Positions 15,771-24,366 of a DNA stretch of 64,000 nucleotides are shown here, one piece after another. The stretch spans positions 124,001-188,000 of the forward strand of contig NZ_JAJLLW010000001.1 of the NCBI RefSeq assembly GCF_020991005.1. The letters are read 5' to 3'. The notes beneath the pieces are model-generated. The model saw only the letters and a program-made list of their open reading frames with translations, searched no databases and was not told the origin of the DNA. The DNA is from Halomonas sp. CUBES01 (GTDB lineage Bacteria > Pseudomonadota > Gammaproteobacteria > Pseudomonadales > Halomonadaceae). The position numbers were made by a program, and so were the translations under genes. The number at the start of each line of letters is the position of its first letter. The first letter of the stretch is position 1.

Positions 15771-17393
15771 ATGCAACAAGATTACGATTACATCATCGTC
15801 GGCGCCGGTTCGGCCGGGTGCGTGATGGCCCACCGCCTGATTCAGGCGCTGAACGTCTCGGTGCTGCTGGTCGAGGCCGGCGGATCCGATTCCAGTCTGC
15901 TCATTCGAATGCCCGCCGCGGTCGGCAAGGTGATCCCGACCCACACCTGGCCCTATATGACCACCCCCCACGGCGCGACCAACAACCGCGCCATGACCAT
16001 CGCCCAGGGGCGGCTGATCGGCGGCAGCAGCTCGGTCAACGGAATGATCTACATCCGCGGGCATCGCACCGACTACGACGCCTGGGCGCACGACCACGGC
16101 TGTACCGGCTGGGATTACGACAGCCTGCTGCCCTATTTCATTCGCAGTGAGGGCAATGAGTCTCTGTCCGGCCCGCTCCACGGCAATGACGGCCCACTCA
16201 AGGTCAGCGAGAACCGCTACCGCCACCCGCTGACCCAGGCGTTTGTTCGCGCCGGCCAGGAGTGCGGCCTGCCCTACGTCAACGACTTCAACGACAACGG
16301 CCGCCAGGGGGTCGGCTATTACCAGACCACCACCTTCGAGGGCGAGCGCTACAGCACCTCCAAGGCCTACCTGAGCCAGGTACGCCAGAACCCGCGCCTG
16401 ACCATCATGGCCGATACCGACGTGGAGCGGGTGATCATCGAGCAGGGCAAGGCCACCGGCGTCCAGGCCCGTCACATCAGAAAGGGCGCGTTGACCCTGC
16501 ACGCCCGCCGGGAGGTCATCGTCAGTGCCGGCGCGATCGGCAGCCCCAGAATCCTGATGAGTTCTGGCATCGGCCCCCGCGACCATCTGGAAGAGCAGGG
16601 CATCGAGTGTCTGCGGGACCTGCCGGTGGGCGATAATCTGCAGGATCATCTGCACCTCTCGATCAACGCCACCCTCAAGGAGCCGACTTCCCTGTACGGA
16701 GAAGACGCCGGCGTGAAGGCGCTGCGCCATGGCGCCGAGTGGCTGCTCCACCGGCGCGGCCTCATGACCTCCAACGTCCTGGAGGGCGGCGCCTTTCTGG
16801 ACACCGCCAATGAAGGCCGCCCGGACACCCAGATTCATTTCATGCCGGGTCTGGACACCTGGGACGACCCCAACGGCATCGGCCGTGGTCGCACCCATGG
16901 CATTACCCTCAAGGTCGGCCACCTGCGGCCTGCTTCCCGGGGCACAGTGCGCCTGAGCGGCTCAAGCGACGACCGCCGTGCAGTTATCAACGCCAACTAC
17001 CTCGACGCGCCGGAAGACCTTGCACATCAGGTTCGCTCGCTGCGTGCCGGGCTCGAACTGCTGGATACGCAGGCGCTATCAAGCGTCATCGACGATGTCT
17101 TCTCACCTCCCGAGGCGCGCCACCTGATGGCGCAAAGCCGCGCCGACAGCCAACAGGCGCTCGAGGCCTTCACGCGTCAATACTGCAAGACGACCTATCA
17201 CCCGGTGGGGACCTGCCGCATGGGGCCAGACGCCGACCAGTCGGTCGTCGATCTCGCGCTTAACGTGCATGGCGTGCCAGGCCTTCGGGTCATCGACTGC
17301 TCGGTGTTTCCTGCCCTGCCCGGCGGCAATACCAACGCCCCGACCATCGCGGTGGCGGAGAAGGCTGCTGACCTCTTGATCAACGCCGGCTGA
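15771..17393 (+). CDS. GMC-family FAD-dependent alcohol dehydrogenase (choline-dehydrogenase-like)
   Basis: The 540-residue protein starts with the FAD-binding [13 protein letters not shown] (residues 10-22). It carries the GMC signature near 80-90 ([12 protein letters not shown]) and the catalytic His/Asn region [11 protein letters not shown] and [12 protein letters not shown] near the C-terminus. These enzymes oxidise primary alcohols to aldehydes. It has its own AAGGAGG ribosome site and a 187-base AT-rich leader. Choline is one option, but no betaine aldehyde dehydrogenase is adjacent. Beside an aromatic acid pathway, an aryl or phenylethyl alcohol such as tyrosol is an attractive alternative. 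The substrate is unproven. Confidence 0.85.
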   Translation: MQQDYDYIIVGAGSAGCVMAHRLIQALNVSVLLVEAGGSDSSLLIRMPAAVGKVIPTHTWPYMTTPHGATNNRAMTIAQGRLIGGSSSVNGMIYIRGHRTDYDAWAHDHGCTGWDYDSLLPYFIRSEGNESLSGPLHGNDGPLKVSENRYRHPLTQAFVRAGQECGLPYVNDFNDNGRQGVGYYQTTTFEGERYSTSKAYLSQVRQNPRLTIMADTDVERVIIEQGKATGVQARHIRKGALTLHARREVIVSAGAIGSPRILMSSGIGPRDHLEEQGIECLRDLPVGDNLQDHLHLSINATLKEPTSLYGEDAGVKALRHGAEWLLHRRGLMTSNVLEGGAFLDTANEGRPDTQIHFMPGLDTWDDPNGIGRGRTHGITLKVGHLRPASRGTVRLSGSSDDRRAVINANYLDAPEDLAHQVRSLRAGLELLDTQALSSVIDDVFSPPEARHLMAQSRADSQQALEAFTRQYCKTTYHPVGTCRMGPDADQSVVDLALNVHGVPGLRVIDCSVFPALPGGNTNAPTIAVAEKAADLLINAG

Positions 17394-17402
17394 AAAAGCA
17401 GC

Positions 17403-17426
17403 GGGGCGCCCCTCATGGAGCGCCCC
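17403..17426. terminator. Hairpin between convergent GMC and permease genes
   Basis: GGGGCGC at 17403-17409 pairs with GCGCCCC at 17420-17426 around a ten-base loop, in the 53-base gap between two converging genes. An A-run precedes it, which gives a partial U-run on the minus strand. It probably ends transcription from both sides. Confidence 0.6.
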
Positions 17427-17446
17427 GTCGTCTGCCTCGAACGGCG

Positions 17447-18841
17447 CTAATCAGTTAGGTCCGGCTCGAAGAGGCCTTTTTTCATCTTGAACTTGACCCA
17501 GAGGATGGCGATCAGGCTGACGATGCCCAGCACCACCGCCAGGAGCGTATAGATCAGGGCGGTCATGTCCGGCGAGGGAGACGCGTTGGCGGCCACGTAG
17601 GCCATGCCAACGATACCCAGTATCTGCGGCAGCGGATAAAAGGGCGTGCGGTACGGGCGGCGGTGCGCGGGGCGGCGGCGACGCAGCACCATCACATCGA
17701 TATGCGCGACGATGTAGGCCAGCAGCCAGCTGGTCGCCGCCGCGATTACCAGGGCGATGATCTGATCGGGTTTGATCAGCAAAAAGGGCACGATCACGCC
17801 CAGCGCCAGAAAGAGGATGCCGACCCAGGGGGTGTTATAGCGCGGATGCAGCTTGCCCATGATGGCAAACGCCTGGCCGTTATCGGCCATGCCCGACAGC
17901 ATGCGCGGGACGGCGGCAAGCACCGTGTTGACCGTGCTGCAGGTCGCGGTGACCCCCATCACGGTGGCAATGATCAAGCCGGCCTGGCCAAACACGCCGT
18001 CGACCAGGTCGAGATACGGCAGGGGCGAGGTGGTCAGGGTTTCAACGGAAAGATAGTGGCCGGCGCCGAGGCAGAAGATCGAGAACAGCACGAAGATGAT
18101 GCAAAGCGACAGGAACATGGCGCGGGGAATCCGCTTTTCCGGCTGGCGAATGTCGTTGATCATCGGGCAGACGAACTCGCAGCCGACGAACATCCACATG
18201 GCCAGGGCGACCAGGCCGATAAAGCTGCCATCGACAATCCCGCCGATGCCCCAGTCGATACCTGCCGCGGCCTGGGCGACCTCCGGCGACGGCGGCTGGA
18301 GCAGGGCGGTGGCGCCCACGAGTAAGATGGCAACGATCATGGCGAAGGTGAACACGTTCTGAAGCTTGGCAAAGACGTCGGTGCCCAGGATATTGAGCAC
18401 GGCAAGGATCACCAGCAGCAGGATCGGCACCAGATGCGAGGGCAGCGTTTCAGGGAACAGCGTCTGCAGCAGGGCATCCACCAGCAGAAATTCGGCAGGA
18501 ATCGCGAAGATGGCCACTACCACATAACCTGCAAACACCGACACGATGGCCGGAAAATGGCCGATGGCCTTCTGTGTGTAGGTGGCCAGCGTGCCCGCCT
18601 GCGGGTACATCAGCGCAAGCTCCGAGAAAGACATGGCGTTGCAGACGGCGAGCAGGGTGGCGACCAGCATGGCGGCCAGGAAGCTCAAGCCGCCGATGCC
18701 AAAGCCCATCAACGCCGAGGCCATGGCGCCCTGCACTACCACGGTACCCACACAGATGGCGATCATGGTTCTGAAGCCGATGTGCTGACGCACGGGGGCA
18801 CTTGCCTGGGGCACTGGGCCCGCCTTCGAGGTGTCGAGCAT
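17447..18841 (-). CDS. APC-superfamily amino acid/polyamine permease
   Basis: The 464-residue protein is almost entirely hydrophobic with about twelve membrane helices, and has the APC pattern of a small-residue-rich first helix (GTVVVQGAMASALMGFG). It ends in a short basic cytoplasmic tail. It should import an amino acid or amine by ion-coupled symport. It diverges from the MoaF gene across 263 bases. Because MoaF-family genes belong to the monoamine regulon in enteric bacteria, an aromatic amine is a reasonable guess. Sequence alone does not fix the substrate. Confidence 0.8.
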   Translation of the reverse strand: MLDTSKAGPVPQASAPVRQHIGFRTMIAICVGTVVVQGAMASALMGFGIGGLSFLAAMLVATLLAVCNAMSFSELALMYPQAGTLATYTQKAIGHFPAIVSVFAGYVVVAIFAIPAEFLLVDALLQTLFPETLPSHLVPILLLVILAVLNILGTDVFAKLQNVFTFAMIVAILLVGATALLQPPSPEVAQAAAGIDWGIGGIVDGSFIGLVALAMWMFVGCEFVCPMINDIRQPEKRIPRAMFLSLCIIFVLFSIFCLGAGHYLSVETLTTSPLPYLDLVDGVFGQAGLIIATVMGVTATCSTVNTVLAAVPRMLSGMADNGQAFAIMGKLHPRYNTPWVGILFLALGVIVPFLLIKPDQIIALVIAAATSWLLAYIVAHIDVMVLRRRRPAHRRPYRTPFYPLPQILGIVGMAYVAANASPSPDMTALIYTLLAVVLGIVSLIAILWVKFKMKKGLFEPDLTD

Positions 18842-19104
18842 GGTGAGTCATCTCCTGGCCGGTTGAGTTCTTGTTCGGTTGATACGGACAACCTGATACT
18901 CAATCTGCGCCTTACCCGACTCGCATTCTTGTTTGGTGCTGCCAGAAATTTTCCTCTGCCTGCCTGCCGCCGTCTCGATCGCCCCGGCCCGTGGTCGACC
19001 TCCCCCATCCGGGGGATACCCCGGGGGCGAAACAGCGCCGACGATACATGGGTACATGGCCATTTGCTGCCGTACACCTAATCCCGGTCCCAGGAGACAA
19101 CCCC
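18842..19104. promoter_or_regulatory. Divergent regulatory region upstream of moaF and the permease gene
   Basis: These 263 bases contain conspicuous repeats close to moaF. CCGGGGG occurs at 19009-19015 and 19021-19027 next to a CCCCC run, forming overlapping dyads. TACATGG is repeated at 19045-19051 and 19053-19059. An AGGAG at 19092-19096 is the moaF ribosome site. The repeats are candidate sites for the LuxR-type regulator encoded at 21613-22284. No promoter consensus is certain. Confidence 0.45.
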
Positions 19105-19923
19105 ATGACAACAACCTCTTCCCCCACTGACTGGATCTCGGTTGCCGACCTTGAAAAGGGCTTTGCGACGGGTTCTTATGCGCTGGATAACTCGGCCGAC
19201 CTCACCGGCAAGCAGGTCGAACTGCACGCCGCCGACGGCACCGTGCGCCGCCTCGAGTTCGACCAGGAGCAGTTGTCCATCGATGGCGGCGAGGCGGCCA
19301 AGGTGCGCATTACCTCGGTACGTGAAGGCGTCTATCTGCTCGACTGGCTGGATGAACGCACCAAGCCCGCTACGTCCTACACCGTAGTGCTGGATACGCT
19401 GACCGACAGCTACACCCAGGTCATCGGCACCCTGCCCACCTTTGACGTCATCAAGACCGGTCTGTACGAGCGTGCTCTGGGCGGCCGTCCGCTGACCGAC
19501 GTCAAGGTCGACATCAGCCACGGCGCGGTGAACACACCCTACCGCGACGGGGCCTGCCCGCATGCCCAGACTGACGAGCTGATCGGCGTGCGCAATCTCT
19601 ACCACTACAGCCCCACCGAGGTGTATGAGCACGTCTACCTGAACGCGCACTTCTACACCTGGCACTGCCTGAAAGGCGTGGAGCAGGGCCTTTGCGACAC
19701 CGACGCCTGCCACTACTACAAGATTACCGATGCGCTGTACCTGTTCATCTGGCGCGAGAAGATCGTCCCGACGCTGGGTATCGTCATGGTCGACGAGCGC
19801 AATCACCGCAGCGACGGCAAGATCTTCGGCGTGGGCGACACCGAAGACGCGCCGCTGGCCAACTTCCCGATGGCCTCCTACTGCCAGCGCCTGACCGATA
19901 CGGAGTATCCCGATGACCTCTGA
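19105..19923 (+). CDS. moaF: MoaF-family protein
   Basis: The 272-residue protein resembles MoaF of the monoamine regulon, which has two related lipocalin-like halves. The second half carries the conserved region YEHVYLNAHFYTWHCLKG and later KIVPTLGIVMVDERN. No signal peptide or membrane helix is seen. The biochemical role of MoaF is not established; it usually sits beside a short-chain dehydrogenase, as here. The start at 19105 follows AGGAG by eight bases; a longer frame from 18991 runs through the repeat-rich leader and is not supported. It overlaps the next gene by 11 bases. Confidence 0.8.
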   Translation: MTTTSSPTDWISVADLEKGFATGSYALDNSADLTGKQVELHAADGTVRRLEFDQEQLSIDGGEAAKVRITSVREGVYLLDWLDERTKPATSYTVVLDTLTDSYTQVIGTLPTFDVIKTGLYERALGGRPLTDVKVDISHGAVNTPYRDGACPHAQTDELIGVRNLYHYSPTEVYEHVYLNAHFYTWHCLKGVEQGLCDTDACHYYKITDALYLFIWREKIVPTLGIVMVDERNHRSDGKIFGVGDTEDAPLANFPMASYCQRLTDTEYPDDL

Positions 19924-20701
19924 TACCAAAACCATCGTCATTACCGGCGCCGGTACCGGCGTGGGTGAAGCCTGTGCGCGCCAGCAGGCCGCGCTTGGCC
20001 ATAACGTCGTGCTGATCGGCCGCCGCAAGGCACCCCTTGAAGCGCTGGCGGCGGACACCGGCGGACTGGTGCTCGCCGGTGATGCCGCCAGCGCCAGCGA
20101 GTGGGACGGGTTCTGCCAGCGCATTATCGAGACCTTCGGCCGGATCGATAGCCTGATCTGCAGCGCGGGCGGCCACGGCCTGGGCACCGCCACCGACATG
20201 ACCGACGACGACTGGCATCAATCGATGCGCCTCAATCTGGATACGGCGTTCTACAGCGCCCGCGCCTGTCTGCCGCACCTGGTCGAGCAGCAGGGCACCA
20301 TGGTGCTGCTAGGGTCACTGGCCTCGTTCCAGGCCGGTGGCGAGGTCTGCGGCTACACCACCGCCAAGCACGCCATCGTGGGGCTGACGCGTTCCATGGC
20401 CCGCGACTTCGGCCCGCGAGGCGTCCGCGTCAACTGCGTCTGCCCGGGGTGGATTCGAACGCCCATGGCCGATGAAGAAATGCAGCCGCTGATGACTCAT
20501 TATAATGAGTCGCTCGACGACGCCTACGCCCGCGTGACGCAGCACGTGCCCCTGCGGCGGCCAGCCAGTGCCCACGAAATCGCCGAGGTCTGTCATTTTC
20601 TGATCAGTCCGGCTTCCGCCATCATTACCGGCAGCATGATCATGGCCGACGGCGGCTCGCATATCGTCGACACCCCCACCCTCGCTTTCGAGGCCCTCTA
20701 G
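19913..20701 (+). CDS. Short-chain dehydrogenase/reductase (first of two)
   Basis: The 262-residue protein is a classical SDR: cofactor loop TGAGTGVGEA at residues 11-20, the CSAGG motif, catalytic Ser in LLGSLAS and the YTTAK active site. The GRR after the second strand suggests NADP. It overlaps moaF by 11 bases, so the two are translationally coupled, matching the moaF-SDR pairing of monoamine regulons. It probably interconverts a hydroxyl and a keto group on an aromatic amine- or alcohol-derived intermediate. The substrate is unknown. Confidence 0.85.
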   Translation: MTSDTKTIVITGAGTGVGEACARQQAALGHNVVLIGRRKAPLEALAADTGGLVLAGDAASASEWDGFCQRIIETFGRIDSLICSAGGHGLGTATDMTDDDWHQSMRLNLDTAFYSARACLPHLVEQQGTMVLLGSLASFQAGGEVCGYTTAKHAIVGLTRSMARDFGPRGVRVNCVCPGWIRTPMADEEMQPLMTHYNESLDDAYARVTQHVPLRRPASAHEIAEVCHFLISPASAIITGSMIMADGGSHIVDTPTLAFEAL

Positions 20702-20706
20702 AAGAC

Positions 20707-20736
20707 GACAGGGCAGCCGGGCCCGGTTGCCCTGTC
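20707..20736 (+). other. Long near-perfect intercistronic palindrome between the two dehydrogenase genes
   Basis: Two 15-base arms running from GACAGGGCA to TGCCCTGTC are complementary except for one G-T pair, with no spacer. In RNA this folds into a very stable hairpin just before the second dehydrogenase gene. No U-run follows. It may set mRNA stability or uncouple expression of the downstream gene. Confidence 0.65.
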
Positions 20737-20757
20737 CCGGATCAATGGAGTCCGTTC

Positions 20758-21528
20758 ATGAGTATTCGTATCGATTACAGCGGCCAGCACGTACTGATCA
20801 CCGGCGGTGCCCAGGGCATCGGCGAGGCTATCGTGACCCGTTTTGCCGAGGCCGGTGCCCGCGTCACGCTGGCCGACATCAACGGCGACCAGGCCACGCG
20901 GGTGGCTGACAAACTCACGGCCGAGGGGCATCAGGTGCAGGCCTACGCCGTCGATCTTTCCGACGAGGCCGCCACCCGCGCCATGATCGAGGAAAGCGAC
21001 CCGGTCGACGTGCTGGTGCACAACGCCGGTTACTTCCCGCTGACGCCGTTTGAGGAGCTCACCCGCGAGCGGGTCGAGCGCACCTTCGCCGTCAACGTGC
21101 AGTCGCTGTTCTGGATGACGCAGGCCCTGCTGCCGTCTTTCAAGCAGAAGGGGCAGGGCGTGATCCTGTGTACGTCGTCGGTGACCGGCAATCGGGTCGC
21201 GTATCCGGGGCTGACCCACTACGCCGCGTCCAAGGCGGCGGTCAACGGCTTCATCCGCAACACCGCGCTGGAAATGGGCGGTTCAAACATCCGCATCAAC
21301 GGCGTCGAGCCGGGCATGATCCGCACCCCGGCGATGGACAACCTTGGCGACGACGCGCACAGCCAGCGCCTCGAGCGCGGCATTCCGCTGGGCCACCTGG
21401 GGGCACCGGAGGACATCGCCAACGCCATGCTGTTCTTGGGCTCTAACCTGGCCGGGTACATCACCGGCCAGACCATCATCGTCGATGGCGGCGCCCTGCT
21501 GCCGGAAAGCGTGACCGCGCTCGACTGA
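20758..21528 (+). CDS. Short-chain dehydrogenase/reductase (second of two)
   Basis: The 256-residue protein is another classical SDR with TGGAQGIGEA, the NAG motif (VHNAGYFP), Ser in CTSSVTGN and YAASK. An aspartate after the second strand (LADINGD) favours NAD. The C-terminal GQTIIVDGGALLPE is typical of the FabG-like group. It is the last enzyme gene of the moaF unit and differs clearly from its SDR neighbour, so the two likely catalyse different steps or use different cofactors. The substrate is not predictable from sequence. Confidence 0.85.
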   Translation: MSIRIDYSGQHVLITGGAQGIGEAIVTRFAEAGARVTLADINGDQATRVADKLTAEGHQVQAYAVDLSDEAATRAMIEESDPVDVLVHNAGYFPLTPFEELTRERVERTFAVNVQSLFWMTQALLPSFKQKGQGVILCTSSVTGNRVAYPGLTHYAASKAAVNGFIRNTALEMGGSNIRINGVEPGMIRTPAMDNLGDDAHSQRLERGIPLGHLGAPEDIANAMLFLGSNLAGYITGQTIIVDGGALLPESVTALD

Positions 21529-21612
21529 GCCGCCAAGGCGACAGATTCCCGTTGCTTGCACCCGGCCGACTCGTTATGTTGAAGGTATCGATCAACATGG
21601 AGTCGGCCAGCC

Positions 21613-22284
21613 ATGTACTCCCACCAGGAACTGGGCGTCAACTGCCTGAATGCCTTCACCCGAGCCGTGCCCGCCTCGCTGGCGGCGTTCTATCGCATCG
21701 ACGACGGCCTGAGCGCGGTCGATTTCCAGCTTCACGGCGATCCCACCCAGATGCACGACAGCTACCTGCGCCGCTATCGCCACCTGGACCCGCTTCAGCC
21801 GGGCTACTGTCAGCGCCTCGGCAGGCAGGTCGTCCCTCTGCGCGACGCCCAGGCGCTGCAGTCGAGACGGCACAACGAAGGATATCAGACGTTTCTGAGC
21901 CAGCACGACGTGGTGGACGTCACCGAGGTGCTGTTTTACACCCGCGACCGCCCGGTCATGGGCATGTCGCTGCTGCGCAAGTCCCGCTACGGGCGCTTTA
22001 CCCCACGGGAACTCGACACCTTGCAGTCGCTGCAGGAAATGCTTCAACTGGCGGTGTCGGCCAGCGCCGTCGAGCCGGCACCGGCGCAGATCCAGGACGC
22101 ACGCGTGCCCTTGACCGAACGCGAGGCGCAGTTGGTGCCGCTTTTACGCCAGGGCCTGAGCAACAAGGCCATGGCGCGTGCGCTCGGCATCGCCCCTTCC
22201 ACAATCAAGACCCATCTCGACAATCTGTACCGCAAGTTCGAGGTCACCAACCGCACCGAGCTGGTCGGTCGGCTGTATCCGTAG
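21613..22284 (+). CDS. LuxR-family transcriptional regulator
   Basis: The 223-residue protein ends in a LuxR/FixJ-type helix-turn-helix: LTEREAQLVPLLRQGLSNKAMARALG and the recognition helix STIKTHLDNLYRKF. The first 150 residues look like a small-molecule sensing domain rather than a phosphoreceiver, because no receiver aspartate pattern is seen. It lies 84 bases after the second SDR on the same strand, so it probably regulates the moaF/permease module. Its 3' end abuts the restriction-gene remnants, so the last residues may have been affected by that rearrangement. Confidence 0.82.
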   Translation: MYSHQELGVNCLNAFTRAVPASLAAFYRIDDGLSAVDFQLHGDPTQMHDSYLRRYRHLDPLQPGYCQRLGRQVVPLRDAQALQSRRHNEGYQTFLSQHDVVDVTEVLFYTRDRPVMGMSLLRKSRYGRFTPRELDTLQSLQEMLQLAVSASAVEPAPAQIQDARVPLTEREAQLVPLLRQGLSNKAMARALGIAPSTIKTHLDNLYRKFEVTNRTELVGRLYP

Positions 22285-22285
22285 T

Positions 22286-22536
22286 CGGCACCACCCCGGC
22301 CGCCTGGCTCATGTCGCCGCCTTCCATACCTTGGAGCAGGCAATTCATCAGCGCCAGCCGGTGGGTGCCGGGCCCCGTTCGCTGCCCACGAAGGCGCGGT
22401 TTTCTGGAATGCCTGTTGCTGGGCGGTCAGGTCGACAAAGCACCCGCTCGGTGACGTAGTCCGAGTCGTTGATGCCGTCGTCGCGCAGAACGTCGCAGAG
22501 GCTCCAGAGCTTTTGAACGATGTCGTTATGGGTCGT
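22286..22536 (-). pseudogene. hsdM: Remnant of type I restriction-modification methylase HsdM
   Basis: Two pieces of HsdM survive in different frames. At 22447-22536 the minus strand reads TTHNDIVQKLWSLCDVLRDD followed by GINDSDYVTE, the conserved HsdM N-terminus, without a start codon and directly after a stop. At about 22286-22379, in another frame, it reads THRLALMNCLLQGMEGGDMS, matching the helix of HsdM methylases that precedes the catalytic motif. Most of the gene is gone. The remnant lies just downstream of rloB and ends at the luxR stop, which marks a deletion junction. No methylase can be made. Confidence 0.72.
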
Positions 22537-22573
22537 GAATCAACCGATTGGCCTTGCCTGCACGGCAAGGGTG

Positions 22574-23110
22574 TCAAGAACGTTGCTCGGCGAGTGCGCT
22601 GCGCACGTCGACCACGGAGGCGTTGGTGGCCGCCTGAAGCACTGGGCGTGGGAAGAGGCCAGCGTAGGCGGCGGGTTCGGTGTGGTGTGCCGCCAGCCGT
22701 GGATGCAACCGATCTTTCAACTGCTGAGCCGTTTCGTGATCGTTCACTCGCTCGTCAAGCGTCTCTAAGAGCGCGCCTTCCAGGCAGGTCGGCGACCAGA
22801 GTATCAGGCGAAAACCCTGCTTTCGCGCCTTATCGCGCTGTTGCTGCGTGAGCGGCACATCGGCGTCCAGCACGATAAAGCGCCGGTCGAAGTCCTGGCT
22901 ATCGTACTTTCTGGCGGCGTTGTCGATGATGTTACCCGGCGAACCGCCGGACTGCTTTTCGATTCTCGGCTTGATGCAGCTCTGCGGTGAGCGAAGCTGT
23001 TGGTGCATGTGCTTGATAAAGGCCTGGTCGTCGGCGCCTTCACCCACGATCAAGAAGGTGGTCTGGCTGACCTGGCGCGGTCGTTTTCGGGTGGTGTGTT
23101 TTCTAGCCAT
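22574..23110 (-). CDS. rloB: RloB-family Toprim-like protein
   Basis: The 178-residue basic protein matches the RloB family (restriction-linked orf). Toprim-like acids are visible: the glutamate in FLIVGEGADDQ near residue 24 and the DxD in FIVLDADVP near 80. It could therefore be a metal-dependent nuclease or related phosphotransferase. It starts right after the ATPase gene (6-base gap), and the two should act together, as in other AAA ATPase/RloB pairs linked to phage defence. It is intact, although the restriction genes on both sides have decayed. The biochemical activity is inferred from family motifs. Confidence 0.78.
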   Translation of the reverse strand: MARKHTTRKRPRQVSQTTFLIVGEGADDQAFIKHMHQQLRSPQSCIKPRIEKQSGGSPGNIIDNAARKYDSQDFDRRFIVLDADVPLTQQQRDKARKQGFRLILWSPTCLEGALLETLDERVNDHETAQQLKDRLHPRLAAHHTEPAAYAGLFPRPVLQAATNASVVDVRSALAEQRS

Positions 23111-23116
23111 GGTGCG

Positions 23117-24301
23117 TTACAGCTCCGGGGTGGCGCCAAGGCCTCCGGCCATGTATTTGGCATACAGATTATCGTCGGCGCGCAGCCCCGTCATATCGTC
23201 CAACCGCCAGGCGTCACTCTGCTGATTACGCTTCTCGATCAGATAGATTTGATGCTTTTGCAGCAGGTTCAGCACTTCCGGCGTGTGGCAGGTAAAGATA
23301 AGCTGCGCCTGATAAGGGTTGGTGTGTTCAAACTCGAACCATTCCAATAGATGCGGCACCAGGTGCGGGTGCAGATCGTTGTCGATCTCGTCGATCACCG
23401 CGACGCCGCCGTTATGCAGCGTGTTCAGGATCGGTTCGAGCAGCACAAAGGCGGACTGGGTGCCGCTTGACTCTTCAAAGAACGAGAGCTCGAAGGAGCG
23501 GCCATCCTCGGTGGTGTGAGTGCCAAAGGGGAGGTAGATCTCTTCCTCCTGGCCTGTTTCGTCGAGGACGGGAAGCTTGCGTATCTCGACACTGTCCAAG
23601 CCCAGATCAAAGGTGCTCAGTGCCTTGGACATGCGCTTTTGCAGTTCCGGCGCTTTTTGAAAGGACGTCGCTGCACCCACCAGCGCACCATGATGAAAGT
23701 GACGCCGCCCATCGCTGACAACGTTGGTTTCGATACGTGAAAAGAAGTCGATAAACGGCTTGGCCGCTTCGACATCATAGCTATGCGCCGCGCTGATCAG
23801 CGAGGTGTTTCCCCGCAGCTTTTCCGCCTGCGCTTTGGGAAAGGGGAAACCCTTGTGCTTGAAGCGGTAGCCCTGCTCGCTTCTCTCGCGCTTGAAAAGG
23901 TAGCTGAACTGGGTGCTGGTCTTCTCATAGAGCGCTTCGAAGAGCACTTCCTTGGGGGTGAGCTCGAGCTGGTAGCGGTAATCAGTGCCCCCCACCATGA
24001 ATTCAAGTTCAAAGCGGCTGGGCTCGTTGCCATTGAGCGCATGCCCACTGATAGGGATATCTCGCTCGGGGTCGCTGCCCAAAAAGGAGTTGGCGATAAA
24101 CCAGCGCAAGAACGCCAGCGGCTTGAGAAACTGGGTCTTACCCGAGCCGTTGGCGCCCACCACTGCGATGGCCTTGTTGTAGCGTTCACCGCCGACGTCG
24201 ATATCGTACCCCGAAGGCGTTGGCTTCTTGCCCAGGGCAAAGTCGATGACGGTGTCGTCGGCAAAGCTATAGAAATTTTTGAAGATCAGATTTTTAATCA
24301 T
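23117..24301 (-). CDS. rloA: RloA-like AAA family ATPase
   Basis: The 394-residue protein is an ABC/SMC-like ATPase of the OLD-related type. It has Walker A VGANGSGKTQFLKPL near residues 48-62, Walker B GGVAVIDEIDNDLHPHL near 300-316 and a switch histidine in IFTCHTPEVL near 335. The region between is the long insertion usual in RloA/AbiLi-type ATPases. It pairs with RloB immediately downstream. Such pairs are passenger genes of type I restriction loci and act in phage defence in several cases. The leader holds a perfect 16-bp palindrome. No strong ribosome site precedes the ATG. Confidence 0.8.
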   Translation of the reverse strand: MIKNLIFKNFYSFADDTVIDFALGKKPTPSGYDIDVGGERYNKAIAVVGANGSGKTQFLKPLAFLRWFIANSFLGSDPERDIPISGHALNGNEPSRFELEFMVGGTDYRYQLELTPKEVLFEALYEKTSTQFSYLFKRERSEQGYRFKHKGFPFPKAQAEKLRGNTSLISAAHSYDVEAAKPFIDFFSRIETNVVSDGRRHFHHGALVGAATSFQKAPELQKRMSKALSTFDLGLDSVEIRKLPVLDETGQEEEIYLPFGTHTTEDGRSFELSFFEESSGTQSAFVLLEPILNTLHNGGVAVIDEIDNDLHPHLVPHLLEWFEFEHTNPYQAQLIFTCHTPEVLNLLQKHQIYLIEKRNQQSDAWRLDDMTGLRADDNLYAKYMAGGLGATPEL

Positions 24302-24314
24302 ATTCAGCGATAAC

Positions 24315-24330
24315 CAACGAAATTTCGTTG
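24315..24330. promoter_or_regulatory. Perfect 16-bp palindrome upstream of rloA
   Basis: CAACGAAATTTCGTTG reads the same on both strands and lies 13 bases upstream of the rloA start, in a short AT-rich spacer after the hsdR remnant. It is placed like an operator that could keep the ATPase/RloB pair repressed. No regulator gene is visible next to it. Confidence 0.5.
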
Positions 24331-24366
24331 ATTCTGCGCTTTCATTTTGTCTTGTTCAAGCGTCTA

